64,000 nucleotides of DNA. It comes from JAUMBM01 sp964645715 (GTDB lineage: Bacteria > Bacteroidota > Bacteroidia > Chitinophagales > Saprospiraceae). Positions 35,701-42,739 of this stretch are shown here, piece by piece. The notes below the pieces were generated by a model, which saw only the letters and a program-made list of their open reading frames with translations, searched no databases and was not told the origin of the DNA. The stretch spans positions 1 to 64,000 of the forward strand of contig CAZYAO010000005.1 of assembly GCA_964645715.1 (NCBI GenBank), written 5' to 3'. Both the position numbers and the translations under genes were made by a program. The stretch's first letter is position 1. Each line of letters opens with the position of its first letter.

Positions 35701-38346
35701 GCCGGGTGCTGCTCGGCCGTCCGACCGCAGGCTCACCACTTTGACCGGGACCTGCTGTCCGGTATTGACGCGTTTTTCGCCGTAGCGGTCTTTGGGCATC
35801 TCGAGGCCCGTATAGAAACCAAAGGGATGGTAGGGCTGAGAGATATACTGTATGCTAAAATCCCCGCCGGGTTCATAGACGCGGGTGCTGATGCGGGCAC
35901 TGAGTTTGCCGGCAGCCAGCTGAGTTGCGCTGATGTCGAGCTGCAGCTGTGCCTTACCCTGTTGGTCGAGCTGCCCGTCGAAGAGCAACAGGGGCTCACT
36001 GTCAATCTTGCGGGCAGGGTCGGCAAAGCGATAGGAAGCATAACCGCTGAAAGGTTCAGGGTCCTCGCGCAGCACCGCCTCTACCCGGGCAGGCAGGCCC
36101 GCAGCTGTGGCACCATGCAGCCATTGCGCACTAAGCTGCGCACGCAGCCCCTCTGTCGACTTGGGAAAGGACAAATCTATCCGAATGCGGTTGGGTTTGA
36201 TGGTTTCGATGCGCAGGGTTTTTTCGAAGACAGCGGTACCCGCTTTCACCCGCGCCAGCCAGCTGCCGGTAGGATCATCGGGGCGGGTGGCAAAATGCAG
36301 TGCATAGGTGCGACCCGTGGATGTACCGATGATGCGGCGTTCGCGCAGCTGGCCGCGTGCATCCTGGAGTTCAAACTGTACAGGAAAACCGGCAGGCAGC
36401 TCCTGCAGCTTATCTTCCAGTACAAAATTGAGAAAGACCGAGTCCCCCGGCCGCCATACGCCCCGCTCGCCATAAAAAAAGCCTTTGCGCCCGGCCGCCA
36501 GGGCGGCTCCGCCCGCATCGAACTGGCTCAGGGAGAGCGACTCACCCTCCATGACCCGCAAATACCCCTTTTGACCCCCTTTTTCCGCAACCACCACAAA
36601 AGGCCGCCGCGCCAGCGCCAGCTGCGCCATGCCATTGCGGTCGGTAAGCCCTTCGCCCAGCGGCTGCAACTGATAGTCGTAGTAGGTGAGCTTCACCCCG
36701 CCTACCGGCGCAGCCGACCGCAGGCTGGTGACCACCGTCCAGAAGGTGCGCCCGTCGCTGCTGCCTTTGCTGATGATACCAAAATCGGATGACAGGATGT
36801 TGCGCTGTACAAAACGGTCGCTGTTGTAATAAGCCGGGTAGCAGGGGTCTTCGCGTTGCCACCACTCGTAGCCATCGTAGTAGCCATTGATGCCGTACCA
36901 CTGCTCCATAAAGCTCTCTGGTTCCTCGTCGCCTTGTTGGTTGTAAGCAGCGCTCAGCGGCAGTTCTTCGCCGGCTGCACCATTGCAGGCCAGGCTGGTA
37001 TACTCGGGTCTGAAGCCTATGCGCAGCTGGTAGATGGCATTTTTATCCTGCTCAAACAAAGTCTGCAGATCAAGCGCGTAGCGCTGCCAGTCGTTACGTG
37101 TGGGGTCGCGCCCCAGCTGGTCGAGGTCTATTTTTTTGCGCATGACGACCCGCCCCAATCGATAAAGATCTGCATTGCCTTGTAGCTCATTGGTTTGTAA
37201 AAAAGAGAGGATGTTGTTGTGGTAAATTTTAAAAACCTCCACCTCCACGGCTTCGAGGCCGATGGCCTCGAAGGGGAAAAGCTGCCGGGCGCCTGCCGGC
37301 AGGATGACACCCTGGCCGCGCAGGCGCAGCTGTGGCGCCTGGCCGGCCAGCTCGGCTGTCCAGCGGGCCGCCCGCGGCAGCGTGGCGCCTGCCAGGTTGC
37401 GCAGGCCGGCAGCGATGAGCACTGTCTGCTCACCGCTCAGGGGCTCCTGCGGATAAATCCTGACCTGCTGCCCGTCGATGAGCAGCCGGATGTTGGCGTC
37501 TGTTGCCAGCCGTACCAGCCCGTCGAGGGACTGGTCGGTTGCCAGCGGATCAGAAAAGTGCAGACTCAGGTGGGGGTCATCGCCTTCGACAACCCGCAGC
37601 GCCATGACTTTGAATTCGTTGAGTGCCGGTATATCGACTGTCTGCTGGCCGCGGTAGTCCAGTCCCAGCGGCGCTCCGTCCCAGCGAAGCTCCAGTTGCC
37701 CGCCTTGGTCGGTACGGGCAACAGACTCTATATAATAGGTGTGCCTGAGGGCATCGGGCGCATGCTCCCAGCGGATGGGCAGCTTGCGCGATGCCTGCCG
37801 GGCCGTCAGCAGTGCCTCCACCTGTGCATTGTCGGCTGCGTCGGCAGTGGTGATGGTGCCGCGAAGCGTCTGCTTACCTGTCTCTTTGGGCTGAGGAGCG
37901 TAGAGCGCCTCCGCATCGACCCGAAAATGCTGATCTCTTGTACGAAAATCAAACTCGTACGTCTGGGCTTCGGGTGGCAGGTTGTCGAAGAGCTCAGCAA
38001 GCTGCACACTGACAACGTAGACCTGACCGCTCTCGAGGGGCTCCGACGGCTCGAACCGCAGCGTCTGCCCGTCTTCCCAGCTGAGTTTGCCCTCGGCCTT
38101 GGGATGAAGTGACAACAGCGAGGGCGCAGGAGCTTGTTGGCTGTCTTCAACGACCTGTGTAGCGAAGCGTATGCGCACGGGCGCATGTTTGCTTTGCAGG
38201 CCGGCAGTATGCGCATACACGAAAGCACTCAGGCTCTCGGGCATGTCCCGTGCGCGGCGCTCAGCGGGCTGACAGGCAGCCAGCAGGCATACAACGAAAA
38301 ACAAAGTAGCAAAACGGCAAAGGGATGAAACCTGGCGGTTGGACAT
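32788..38346 (-). CDS. Bacterial alpha-2-macroglobulin family lipoprotein with thioester motif
   Basis: A 1852-residue protease-trap protein of the YfhM type. The start ATG at 38344-38346 gives a lipoprotein signal MSNRQVSSLCRFATLFFVVCLLAAC (Cys25); a longer in-frame extension to 38565 lacks this logic. The N-terminal region has macroglobulin Ig-like domains, including an Ig-like tether region (LSLHFSDPL) and LTDRNGMAQLALARRPFVVV. A central MG/bait-like region follows, with RPGDSVFLNFVLEDK typical of this family. The thioester motif is GCIEQT, Cys1397 and Gln1400, matching CxEQ. A toroid helical domain (LPQYQLSDGSFGYWPG) follows, then the C-terminal receptor-like beta domain. It should sit in the periplasm on a membrane and trap attacking proteases. 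The usual partner PBP1C gene (pbpC) is not adjacent. Confidence 0.9.
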   Translation of the reverse strand: MSNRQVSSLCRFATLFFVVCLLAACQPAERRARDMPESLSAFVYAHTAGLQSKHAPVRIRFATQVVEDSQQAPAPSLLSLHPKAEGKLSWEDGQTLRFEPSEPLESGQVYVVSVQLAELFDNLPPEAQTYEFDFRTRDQHFRVDAEALYAPQPKETGKQTLRGTITTADAADNAQVEALLTARQASRKLPIRWEHAPDALRHTYYIESVARTDQGGQLELRWDGAPLGLDYRGQQTVDIPALNEFKVMALRVVEGDDPHLSLHFSDPLATDQSLDGLVRLATDANIRLLIDGQQVRIYPQEPLSGEQTVLIAAGLRNLAGATLPRAARWTAELAGQAPQLRLRGQGVILPAGARQLFPFEAIGLEAVEVEVFKIYHNNILSFLQTNELQGNADLYRLGRVVMRKKIDLDQLGRDPTRNDWQRYALDLQTLFEQDKNAIYQLRIGFRPEYTSLACNGAAGEELPLSAAYNQQGDEEPESFMEQWYGINGYYDGYEWWQREDPCYPAYYNSDRFVQRNILSSDFGIISKGSSDGRTFWTVVTSLRSAAPVGGVKLTYYDYQLQPLGEGLTDRNGMAQLALARRPFVVVAEKGGQKGYLRVMEGESLSLSQFDAGGAALAAGRKGFFYGERGVWRPGDSVFLNFVLEDKLQELPAGFPVQFELQDARGQLRERRIIGTSTGRTYALHFATRPDDPTGSWLARVKAGTAVFEKTLRIETIKPNRIRIDLSFPKSTEGLRAQLSAQWLHGATAAGLPARVEAVLREDPEPFSGYASYRFADPARKIDSEPLLLFDGQLDQQGKAQLQLDISATQLAAGKLSARISTRVYEPGGDFSIQYISQPYHPFGFYTGLEMPKDRYGEKRVNTGQQVPVKVVSLRSDGRAAPGRKLLLGVYRLDWNWWWEEDHAAVAQFNSSTHYNAVSSAELQTDANGKAVWKPDLQEAGRYLVRICDSESGHCSGDYLTVGDPYFGDDERRPVEAVMLPFSADKTTYQPGQKARLSIPAARKGRLLITLENGAGVLQSHWLDAQPGDNSFTFTITPAMAPTVYAHAIYIQAHADTDQQLPMRLYGLIPLAVEDPGTRLQPSLRMASVLRSDTETAITVSEQQGREMNYTLAVVDEGLLGLTNFRTPDPWGHFFAREALGVRTWDLFDLVLGAQHGRMARVLSIGGDAAALNLPDADKANRFKPVVVHLGPFKLKRGSKQVHRIKLPNYNGAVRVMVVAEQAGAYGKTEKRVSVRNPLMVQASLPRVLSPGEEISLPVTLFVNEAGLRDARVRVEESSGLVRVISAASQQLSFERPSDKLVYFKLQVGKNSGIARFTITAEGNGERAVSKVEIQVRNPSPLLQKVITHTLNPGEEVSLPYAWMGSRGTRKAALEVASLPSLNLSKQLSYLLQYPFGCIEQTVSGGFPLLYVSRLQAVNPADKKKYDQRLSTVVARLPQYQLSDGSFGYWPGAQSTDQWATSYAGHFMLAAQAMGYQVPANLINRWLSYQQSTARKWDPALSNSGFVSQEQYELNQAYRLYTLALARKAELGAMNQLRVQPALGVAARWRLAAAYALAGQATLARNMVRQLSTQPAAYRELSYTYGSDVRDQALILETLVLLKDEAKASALVQRLARTVGTSDWLSTQDLGFALLSIGQYMGDAPAGGQLSVRYQDGSRPAVDAGADRPVLLVQLSDPANDQGRKLYCKNTGKQKVFISIITEGQPIANEGRAASSQLKMQLRYTDASGNPLTHKRLARGSRFVAEVRISQAANTGIDFPELALRHVFPAGWEIGNARLDAGSEQAESPFDYRDIKDDGVFTFFDLPKGSSRVYRISLTATYPGRYYLPPVSCSAMYDQRIYANTAGEWVEVY

Positions 38347-38960
38347 GGCGGGCAGTTTTATGTGTGAAAATGTACTTTCTATAGCGACTTCCGCATAGCA
38401 GAAGCGAAATAACACACCATACAGGATTGCCTGAAGCCATCGACACAATAACCTTGTCACCGCCGTCAAAGGCCAGCCGCAGCAGGGCATGGCCAACGGT
38501 AAGCCGCTCACATACAGCCATAGATGGGCAGTCAGGGGCGAGCGGAGAAAAAAAATGCCACACAAGTATCAGGGTTGTTTTGGACCCTCAGAAAAACATG
38601 TTTAAGGTAGCTATTGTGGTTCGGTAATCCCCTTGTCTTTGCTGATGAACAGCGCGGAATTTCGCAAGCGAAACTGAGGCCCGCCCTAGACACTGATAAG
38701 TCACTCCTTAATTTGATAAAAATGTAGAGTCAAACATAAATTTGATACTTGCGCGGCATTTTCTACTTCTCGTCCGAAGCATTACAAATATATGGGATAT
38801 TTTTATTGTGGCAACGGCTGGCAAAAGATTTTTTTGTAAGGCCTGCCGGCTTGTGTAGTCTACAGGGATATTTCGTGCCGCTAGCAGTTGTTTGTCAGTT
38901 TTTTGTATCAAAAAGGCAGGGTAGGGGGCACAAAAGGCTGGAAAAAAAACAGCGAGAGTA
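38347..38960. other. Intergenic region, no gene seen
   Basis: About 610 nt upstream of both the macroglobulin gene (minus) and tRNA-Thr (plus). Open frames here are short, unlike any family I know, and either extend from the macroglobulin frame or run over the tRNA. The only local structure noted is a small palindrome TTTCGCAAGCGAAA at 38660-38673. Confidence 0.6.
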
Positions 38961-38992
38961 TTTGGAGAATGTAAAAAGCACTTTTATCTTTG
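38961..38992 (+). promoter_or_regulatory. Complete Bacteroidota promoter of tRNA-Thr
   Basis: TTTG at 38961-38964, 20 nt spacer, then TATCTTTG at 38985-38992, a full match to the TTTG-N19/21-TAnnTTTG consensus. Transcription would start a few nt before the tRNA at 39006. Confidence 0.85.
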
Positions 38993-39005
38993 CGCCGTCT
39001 TCAAT

Positions 39006-39078
39006 GCCACCCTAGCTCAGTTGGTAGAGCATCGCATTCGTAATGCGAGGGTCGAGGGTTCGAGTCCCTTGGGTGGCT
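39006..39078 (+). tRNA. tRNA-Thr (anticodon CGT)
   Basis: A 73-nt cloverleaf. The acceptor stem is GCCACCC with GGGTGGC, the D arm GCTC..GAGC, and the anticodon stem TCGCA/TGCGA with loop TTCGTAA, anticodon CGT reading ACG. The T arm is GAGGG-TTCGAGT-CCCTT and the discriminator is T. The CCA end is not encoded. It is a single tRNA with its own promoter and a downstream hairpin. Confidence 0.95.
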
Positions 39079-39079
39079 C

Positions 39080-39111
39080 AAAAGCCTTGCACGAATCCGT
39101 GCAGGGCTTTT
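39080..39111 (+). terminator. tRNA-Thr terminator
   Basis: AAAAGCCTTGCACG (39080-39093) pairs with CGTGCAGGGCTTTT (39098-39111) apart from one T-G pair, loop AATC, directly after the tRNA. Confidence 0.8.
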
Positions 39112-39170
39112 CTGTTTCAGCCTCAAACAAAGGCTGCCGCCTCGCGTTGTTATTGTTAAATGGTTATGTT

Positions 39171-41153
39171 ATGCATCGGATTCTGCTTTCCGTATTGACA
39201 GTTGCTGTTGTGTTTGTGTCAGCTTGCACCTACACCCTGCGCATTCAGAATGGTGCCATGGCGCTCGAGCGAAAGCAGTATGCTGTGGCGGTCGATATGC
39301 TCCGGCGGGAGTACAACAAGGCCGACAGCCGGGTAGAACGAGGGCGGATTGCCTACCAGTTGGGGCAGGCTTACCAGGGGCTCAACCAGGGAGCTGATGC
39401 CATTAGCTGGTTTAAGATTGCCTATGACAATCAGGTTGGTTTTGAGGCGCTGCGGTCCTATGCGTACGCGCTCAAGCAGGCTGAGCGCTACGAAGATGCG
39501 CGCCAGGCTTTCATCGAACTGGGACTGGAGATTGGTTCTCCCTACGAATACCGCAAAGAGATACAGGCCTGTGAGCAGGCTGCGCGCTGGCTGAAGACGC
39601 CGGCTGCGGGCTGGTCGGTGAGCAGCCTGCCGTTGAATACGGCAGCTGCTGAGTATGCTGTCGGGCTGCTGCCCGACGGGCGTATGCTGTTTTCTTCCGA
39701 CCGGGCGGGCGCAGCCGGGGAGGATACTTACCTGTGGACGGGCAGGGGCTTTAGCGACCTTTTTGTGGCGGCCGCTGATGGCGGCGGTGCGCAGCCGCTG
39801 CCGCCACCAATCAATACGGAGGCCAACGAAGGCAGCGCCTTCGTGACGGCCGACGGGCAGGAGCTTTTTTTTACCCGCTGTGCTGCCCCCAAGGGCAGTG
39901 ACGCTTACTGCCAGCTCTTTTACAGTCGCCAGGCCGCAGGCGGCGACTGGGAAGCACCCCGGCTGCTGGATTTCGTAAAGCCGGGTTTCAATTACATGCA
40001 TCCTTGCCTTTCTGCCGACAAGCGGACGCTCTTTTTTGCCAGCAACCATACCGACGGCTGGGGTGGCTACGATATTTATACCGCGGAGCGCCAGCCTGAT
40101 GGTAGCTGGAAGGAGCCCGTGGTGCTGAGCAGGAATATAAATACGCCTGACAATGAGCAGTTTCCGTGGATAGATGGCGATACGCTTTATTTTGCTTCTA
40201 ATGGGCATTACGGAATGGGGGGACTCGATGTCTATAAGTCCTGGCGTACGGCCAGCGGCGCCTGGGTGTCGCCGCGCAACCTCGAGGCGCCGGTCAACTC
40301 CGGCGGCGATGATTTTGCCTTTGTCATTGACCGACGGGCTTCGCTCCCGCAGGGGGTCGTGCAGCGGGCTTTTGTGAGCTCCAACCGGGCTGATGGTCAG
40401 GGGGGAGATGATGTGTATCTTTTGGAAAAAAAATGGCTGCCGCCACCGCCGCCGCCGCCGGCTGCGGCCGTGGTTTTTTCCAATCGCCTGAATGTGTTTG
40501 TGCTGGAAAAGGTATACCGCGAAGCGGACAACCCCAACAGTGCGGTGATTGGCCGCCGGCCGCTGCCGGCCGCTTCGCTGCGCATCGGCGGCAGCGGTAT
40601 CAGTCCCCAGCAGTTGACAGTCGATGAGGAGGGCAAGTATAGTTTGCTGCTGCCCAAAGATGCCGTGCTGGATTTTATGGCCAGCGCAGCGGGCTACCTG
40701 CGGCAGTCGGCTTCTTTTTCGGCTGTCAATCTGCCGGAAGATACCGAAAAGCCGGAGCAGGTGTACGAACTTGAAATTGTGCTGGATAAGATATTTGTTG
40801 GCAAAGAGGTACGGCTTGAAAATATCTATTACGACTTTGATCAGTCGTTTATACGCGAGGATGCCAAGCCTACGCTGGCGGCGCTGGCACAGTTGCTGAT
40901 CCGCAATCCGGAGATCAGGATTCAGCTGTCCAGCCATACGGACTGCCGAGGGAGTGATACCTACAATGAGCAACTCAGCCAGCGGCGCGCGCAGGCGGCT
41001 GTCGACTACCTGATCGAGCTGGGTATTGCGCCCGGTCGCCTGACAGCCAAGGGGTATGGTGAGTCGTTGCCGGCCAATACCTGTGCCTGCAATCGCTGTA
41101 CAGAGGACGAACACCAGTACAATCGGCGTACTACATTTACTATTGTGGAGTAA
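39171..41153 (+). CDS. OmpA-family lipoprotein with TPR and beta-propeller, PorE-like (T9SS)
   Basis: A 660-residue protein. Its start ATG at 39171 gives a lipoprotein signal ending VSAC (Cys19); a longer frame from 39021 would overlap the tRNA. Domain order: TPR-like helices (~25-130, KQYAVAVDMLRREYN, RIAYQLGQAYQGL); PD40/WD40-type beta-propeller blades (~150-430: LLPDGRMLFSSDRAG, FVTADGQELFFTRC, LSADKRTLFFASNH, DTLYFASNGHYGMGG); a regulatory-like beta domain (~455-540). A C-terminal OmpA peptidoglycan-binding domain (~548-660) has TDCRGSDTYNEQLSQRRA with the Asp and Arg that hold diaminopimelate. This exact order is that of PorE, the T9SS component anchored in outer membrane and peptidoglycan; Saprospiria have several similar paralogues, so the PorE role is probable but not certain. 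Confidence 0.85.
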   Translation: MHRILLSVLTVAVVFVSACTYTLRIQNGAMALERKQYAVAVDMLRREYNKADSRVERGRIAYQLGQAYQGLNQGADAISWFKIAYDNQVGFEALRSYAYALKQAERYEDARQAFIELGLEIGSPYEYRKEIQACEQAARWLKTPAAGWSVSSLPLNTAAAEYAVGLLPDGRMLFSSDRAGAAGEDTYLWTGRGFSDLFVAAADGGGAQPLPPPINTEANEGSAFVTADGQELFFTRCAAPKGSDAYCQLFYSRQAAGGDWEAPRLLDFVKPGFNYMHPCLSADKRTLFFASNHTDGWGGYDIYTAERQPDGSWKEPVVLSRNINTPDNEQFPWIDGDTLYFASNGHYGMGGLDVYKSWRTASGAWVSPRNLEAPVNSGGDDFAFVIDRRASLPQGVVQRAFVSSNRADGQGGDDVYLLEKKWLPPPPPPPAAAVVFSNRLNVFVLEKVYREADNPNSAVIGRRPLPAASLRIGGSGISPQQLTVDEEGKYSLLLPKDAVLDFMASAAGYLRQSASFSAVNLPEDTEKPEQVYELEIVLDKIFVGKEVRLENIYYDFDQSFIREDAKPTLAALAQLLIRNPEIRIQLSSHTDCRGSDTYNEQLSQRRAQAAVDYLIELGIAPGRLTAKGYGESLPANTCACNRCTEDEHQYNRRTTFTIVE

Positions 41154-41157
41154 AGGG

Positions 41158-41192
41158 GTATTATTTTGCCGCCCGGGGCGGCAAAATAATAC
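41158..41192. terminator. 17-bp near-perfect palindrome after the OmpA gene
   Basis: Arms 41158-41174 and 41176-41192 around a single central base (the real loop will open 1-2 pairs). It begins 4 nt after the stop, has an A/T outer stem, and sits between convergent genes. Confidence 0.8.
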
Positions 41193-41231
41193 GTGTCGGG
41201 CTGTTTTTTGGCGGCTGCCGCACCAAACTGC

Positions 41232-42293
41232 CTACTTAGCCGGTTTTACCAGCGATATGTATACCGGGAAGTGGTCACTGTAGCCCCCTGCATAGTTGCT
41301 GCCTACGTAGGTGCGGAAGGGGTATCCTTTGAACTGGCCGCTCTGCTGGTATAGGTAGGGGGGATTAAAAATGTGCGCTTGGTGGAAGCGGATGCCAGGT
41401 TGCGACTCCGGCAGCAGCAGGTCGCTTACGATAATCTGGTCAAACAGGTTCCACGAATCGCGGTAGGCAAGCGTGCCCAGGCCGCGGCGGAACATTTCGT
41501 ACATGGGATTGAAAAAACCGCCGGCTTCTACCTGGCTGGCCTTGCCTTTGGCATTGAGTACCTGCAGCACGCTGGGTGAAATGGGATCGTCATTGAGGTC
41601 ACCCATGATTACAAATTTGGCCTCCGGATGCTGCTGGCGGAGGGTGTCGCAAATGTTTTTGCAGAGCAGGGCACCTGCATTGCGCAGAGGCTGCGAAGCG
41701 GCCTCGCCACCGCGGCGCGAAGGCCAGTGGTTGACGAGTACGTACAGCAGATCGCCCATAAAATAACCGCCGACGACCAGTACATCGCGGGTGTAGATTC
41801 GTTCTCCGTCCTGGGCATCGTAGATCATCAGGGGCACGGCTTTGCTCTCGGTGAGCTTAAAATAGCGGGGGTTGTACAGCAGGCCTACATCGACGCCGCG
41901 GCGGTCGGGGCTGTCGAAATGTGCAACCTGGTAGTTGCGTCGTTTTACGCCCGGGTGCGCGGCGAAATCTTCAAGCACAGCACGGTTTTCGATCTCGGCC
42001 AGCCCAATGATGGCGGGGCCGTCGGGCGTCAGGTCGGTGCCCATCTCGCCGATGACCTGCGCCATGTGATCCAGTTTTTCGTAGTAGCGGGCACTTCCCC
42101 AGGCGTTGGGTCCGTTGGGGGTAAATTCGTAGTCGTTGACATCAGGGGTGTCAATGGTGTCAAACAGGTTTTCGACATTGTAAAAACCAATCAGCCCTAT
42201 CTGTACGGCTTGGCTTCGCAGTGCTCCGTGGCTGGCACTGATGAGCAGGGCTGCTGCAACCAGCCTGCTGAAAGCGGAAATGTTGAATGACAT
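41232..42293 (-). CDS. Secreted endonuclease/exonuclease/phosphatase (EEP) family protein
   Basis: A 353-residue metal-dependent phosphoesterase of the DNase I-like fold. The ATG at 42293 is preferred to a TTG at 42302 and gives a signal peptide (SAFSRLVAAALLISASHGALRSQA), so it is exported. All active-site motifs are present: FYNVENLFD, GLAEIENR, the catalytic His in VNHWPSRRGGE, GDLNDDP and the final YSDHFPVYI. It also has RGVDVGLLYNP, typical of the nuclease-like branch. The substrate could be DNA, RNA or a phospholipid head group. It is divergent from the TonB receptor and DUF5689 genes; both sides carry a -7 box in the 446-nt shared region, suggesting a joint function in nucleic acid or phosphate scavenging (inference). 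Confidence 0.88.
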   Translation of the reverse strand: MSFNISAFSRLVAAALLISASHGALRSQAVQIGLIGFYNVENLFDTIDTPDVNDYEFTPNGPNAWGSARYYEKLDHMAQVIGEMGTDLTPDGPAIIGLAEIENRAVLEDFAAHPGVKRRNYQVAHFDSPDRRGVDVGLLYNPRYFKLTESKAVPLMIYDAQDGERIYTRDVLVVGGYFMGDLLYVLVNHWPSRRGGEAASQPLRNAGALLCKNICDTLRQQHPEAKFVIMGDLNDDPISPSVLQVLNAKGKASQVEAGGFFNPMYEMFRRGLGTLAYRDSWNLFDQIIVSDLLLPESQPGIRFHQAHIFNPPYLYQQSGQFKGYPFRTYVGSNYAGGYSDHFPVYISLVKPAK

Positions 42294-42408
42294 GGTTAGC
42301 AATTTTTAATAGATCAGTCGCGTATGTAACGCTGGAGAATCATCCTGTCGTGTGGCAACCGGCGGCTTCCGAATAGCTGAAGGCCGGCCAAATGGGCCTT
42401 CCTGCTCG

Positions 42409-42416
42409 CAAAGGTA
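42409..42416 (-). promoter_or_regulatory. -7 box for the EEP gene
   Basis: CAAAGGTA on the plus strand, that is TACCTTTG on the minus strand, about 115 nt upstream of the EEP ATG. No spaced -33 element is seen. The rest of the 42294-42739 divergent region holds no gene that I can support. Confidence 0.45.
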
Positions 42417-42583
42417 ACTATAATCGTATTTTTTCGGGGAGATTGTACAGATTGTTGCTGCTGTATGAAGGGATATGCAGGCAGGTTTTGGGCTAAAATA
42501 ACATTATCGACCAGCTGTTACGAACCAAATCAGGAAAAATTTGTGCGGCGAGGCGAAATCATGAAGAAGCTAACAAATTATGC

Positions 42584-42591
42584 TACCTTTG
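42584..42591 (+). promoter_or_regulatory. -7 box for the TonB receptor operon
   Basis: TACCTTTG matches TAnnTTTG. It leaves a leader of roughly 140 nt to the ATG at 42740; no spaced -33 element is seen. Confidence 0.45.
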
Positions 42592-42739
42592 GGCGTGTTT
42601 TTTTATTTTGAAGCGCAAAGTGACCTTACAACCTTTTGGCGTCTCAACCTTACAAAAGCGATTTGAGATGACCTGCCGGGGCCTGCGGAGGTGCACGGGC
42701 AACAATCTAATTTTCAGATCCATGGGGTTATTTTTTCCA

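Noticed and set aside
35641..36792. 383-codon plus-strand frame
   Set aside because: Antisense to the macroglobulin gene, no start context or motif.
38749..39015. 88-codon plus-strand frame upstream of tRNA-Thr
   Set aside because: It runs over the full promoter at 38961-38992 and into the tRNA, and resembles no family.
39219..41114. 631-codon open frame on the minus strand
   Set aside because: Antisense to the whole PorE-like gene; composition is the mirror of the real protein and no motif is recognisable.
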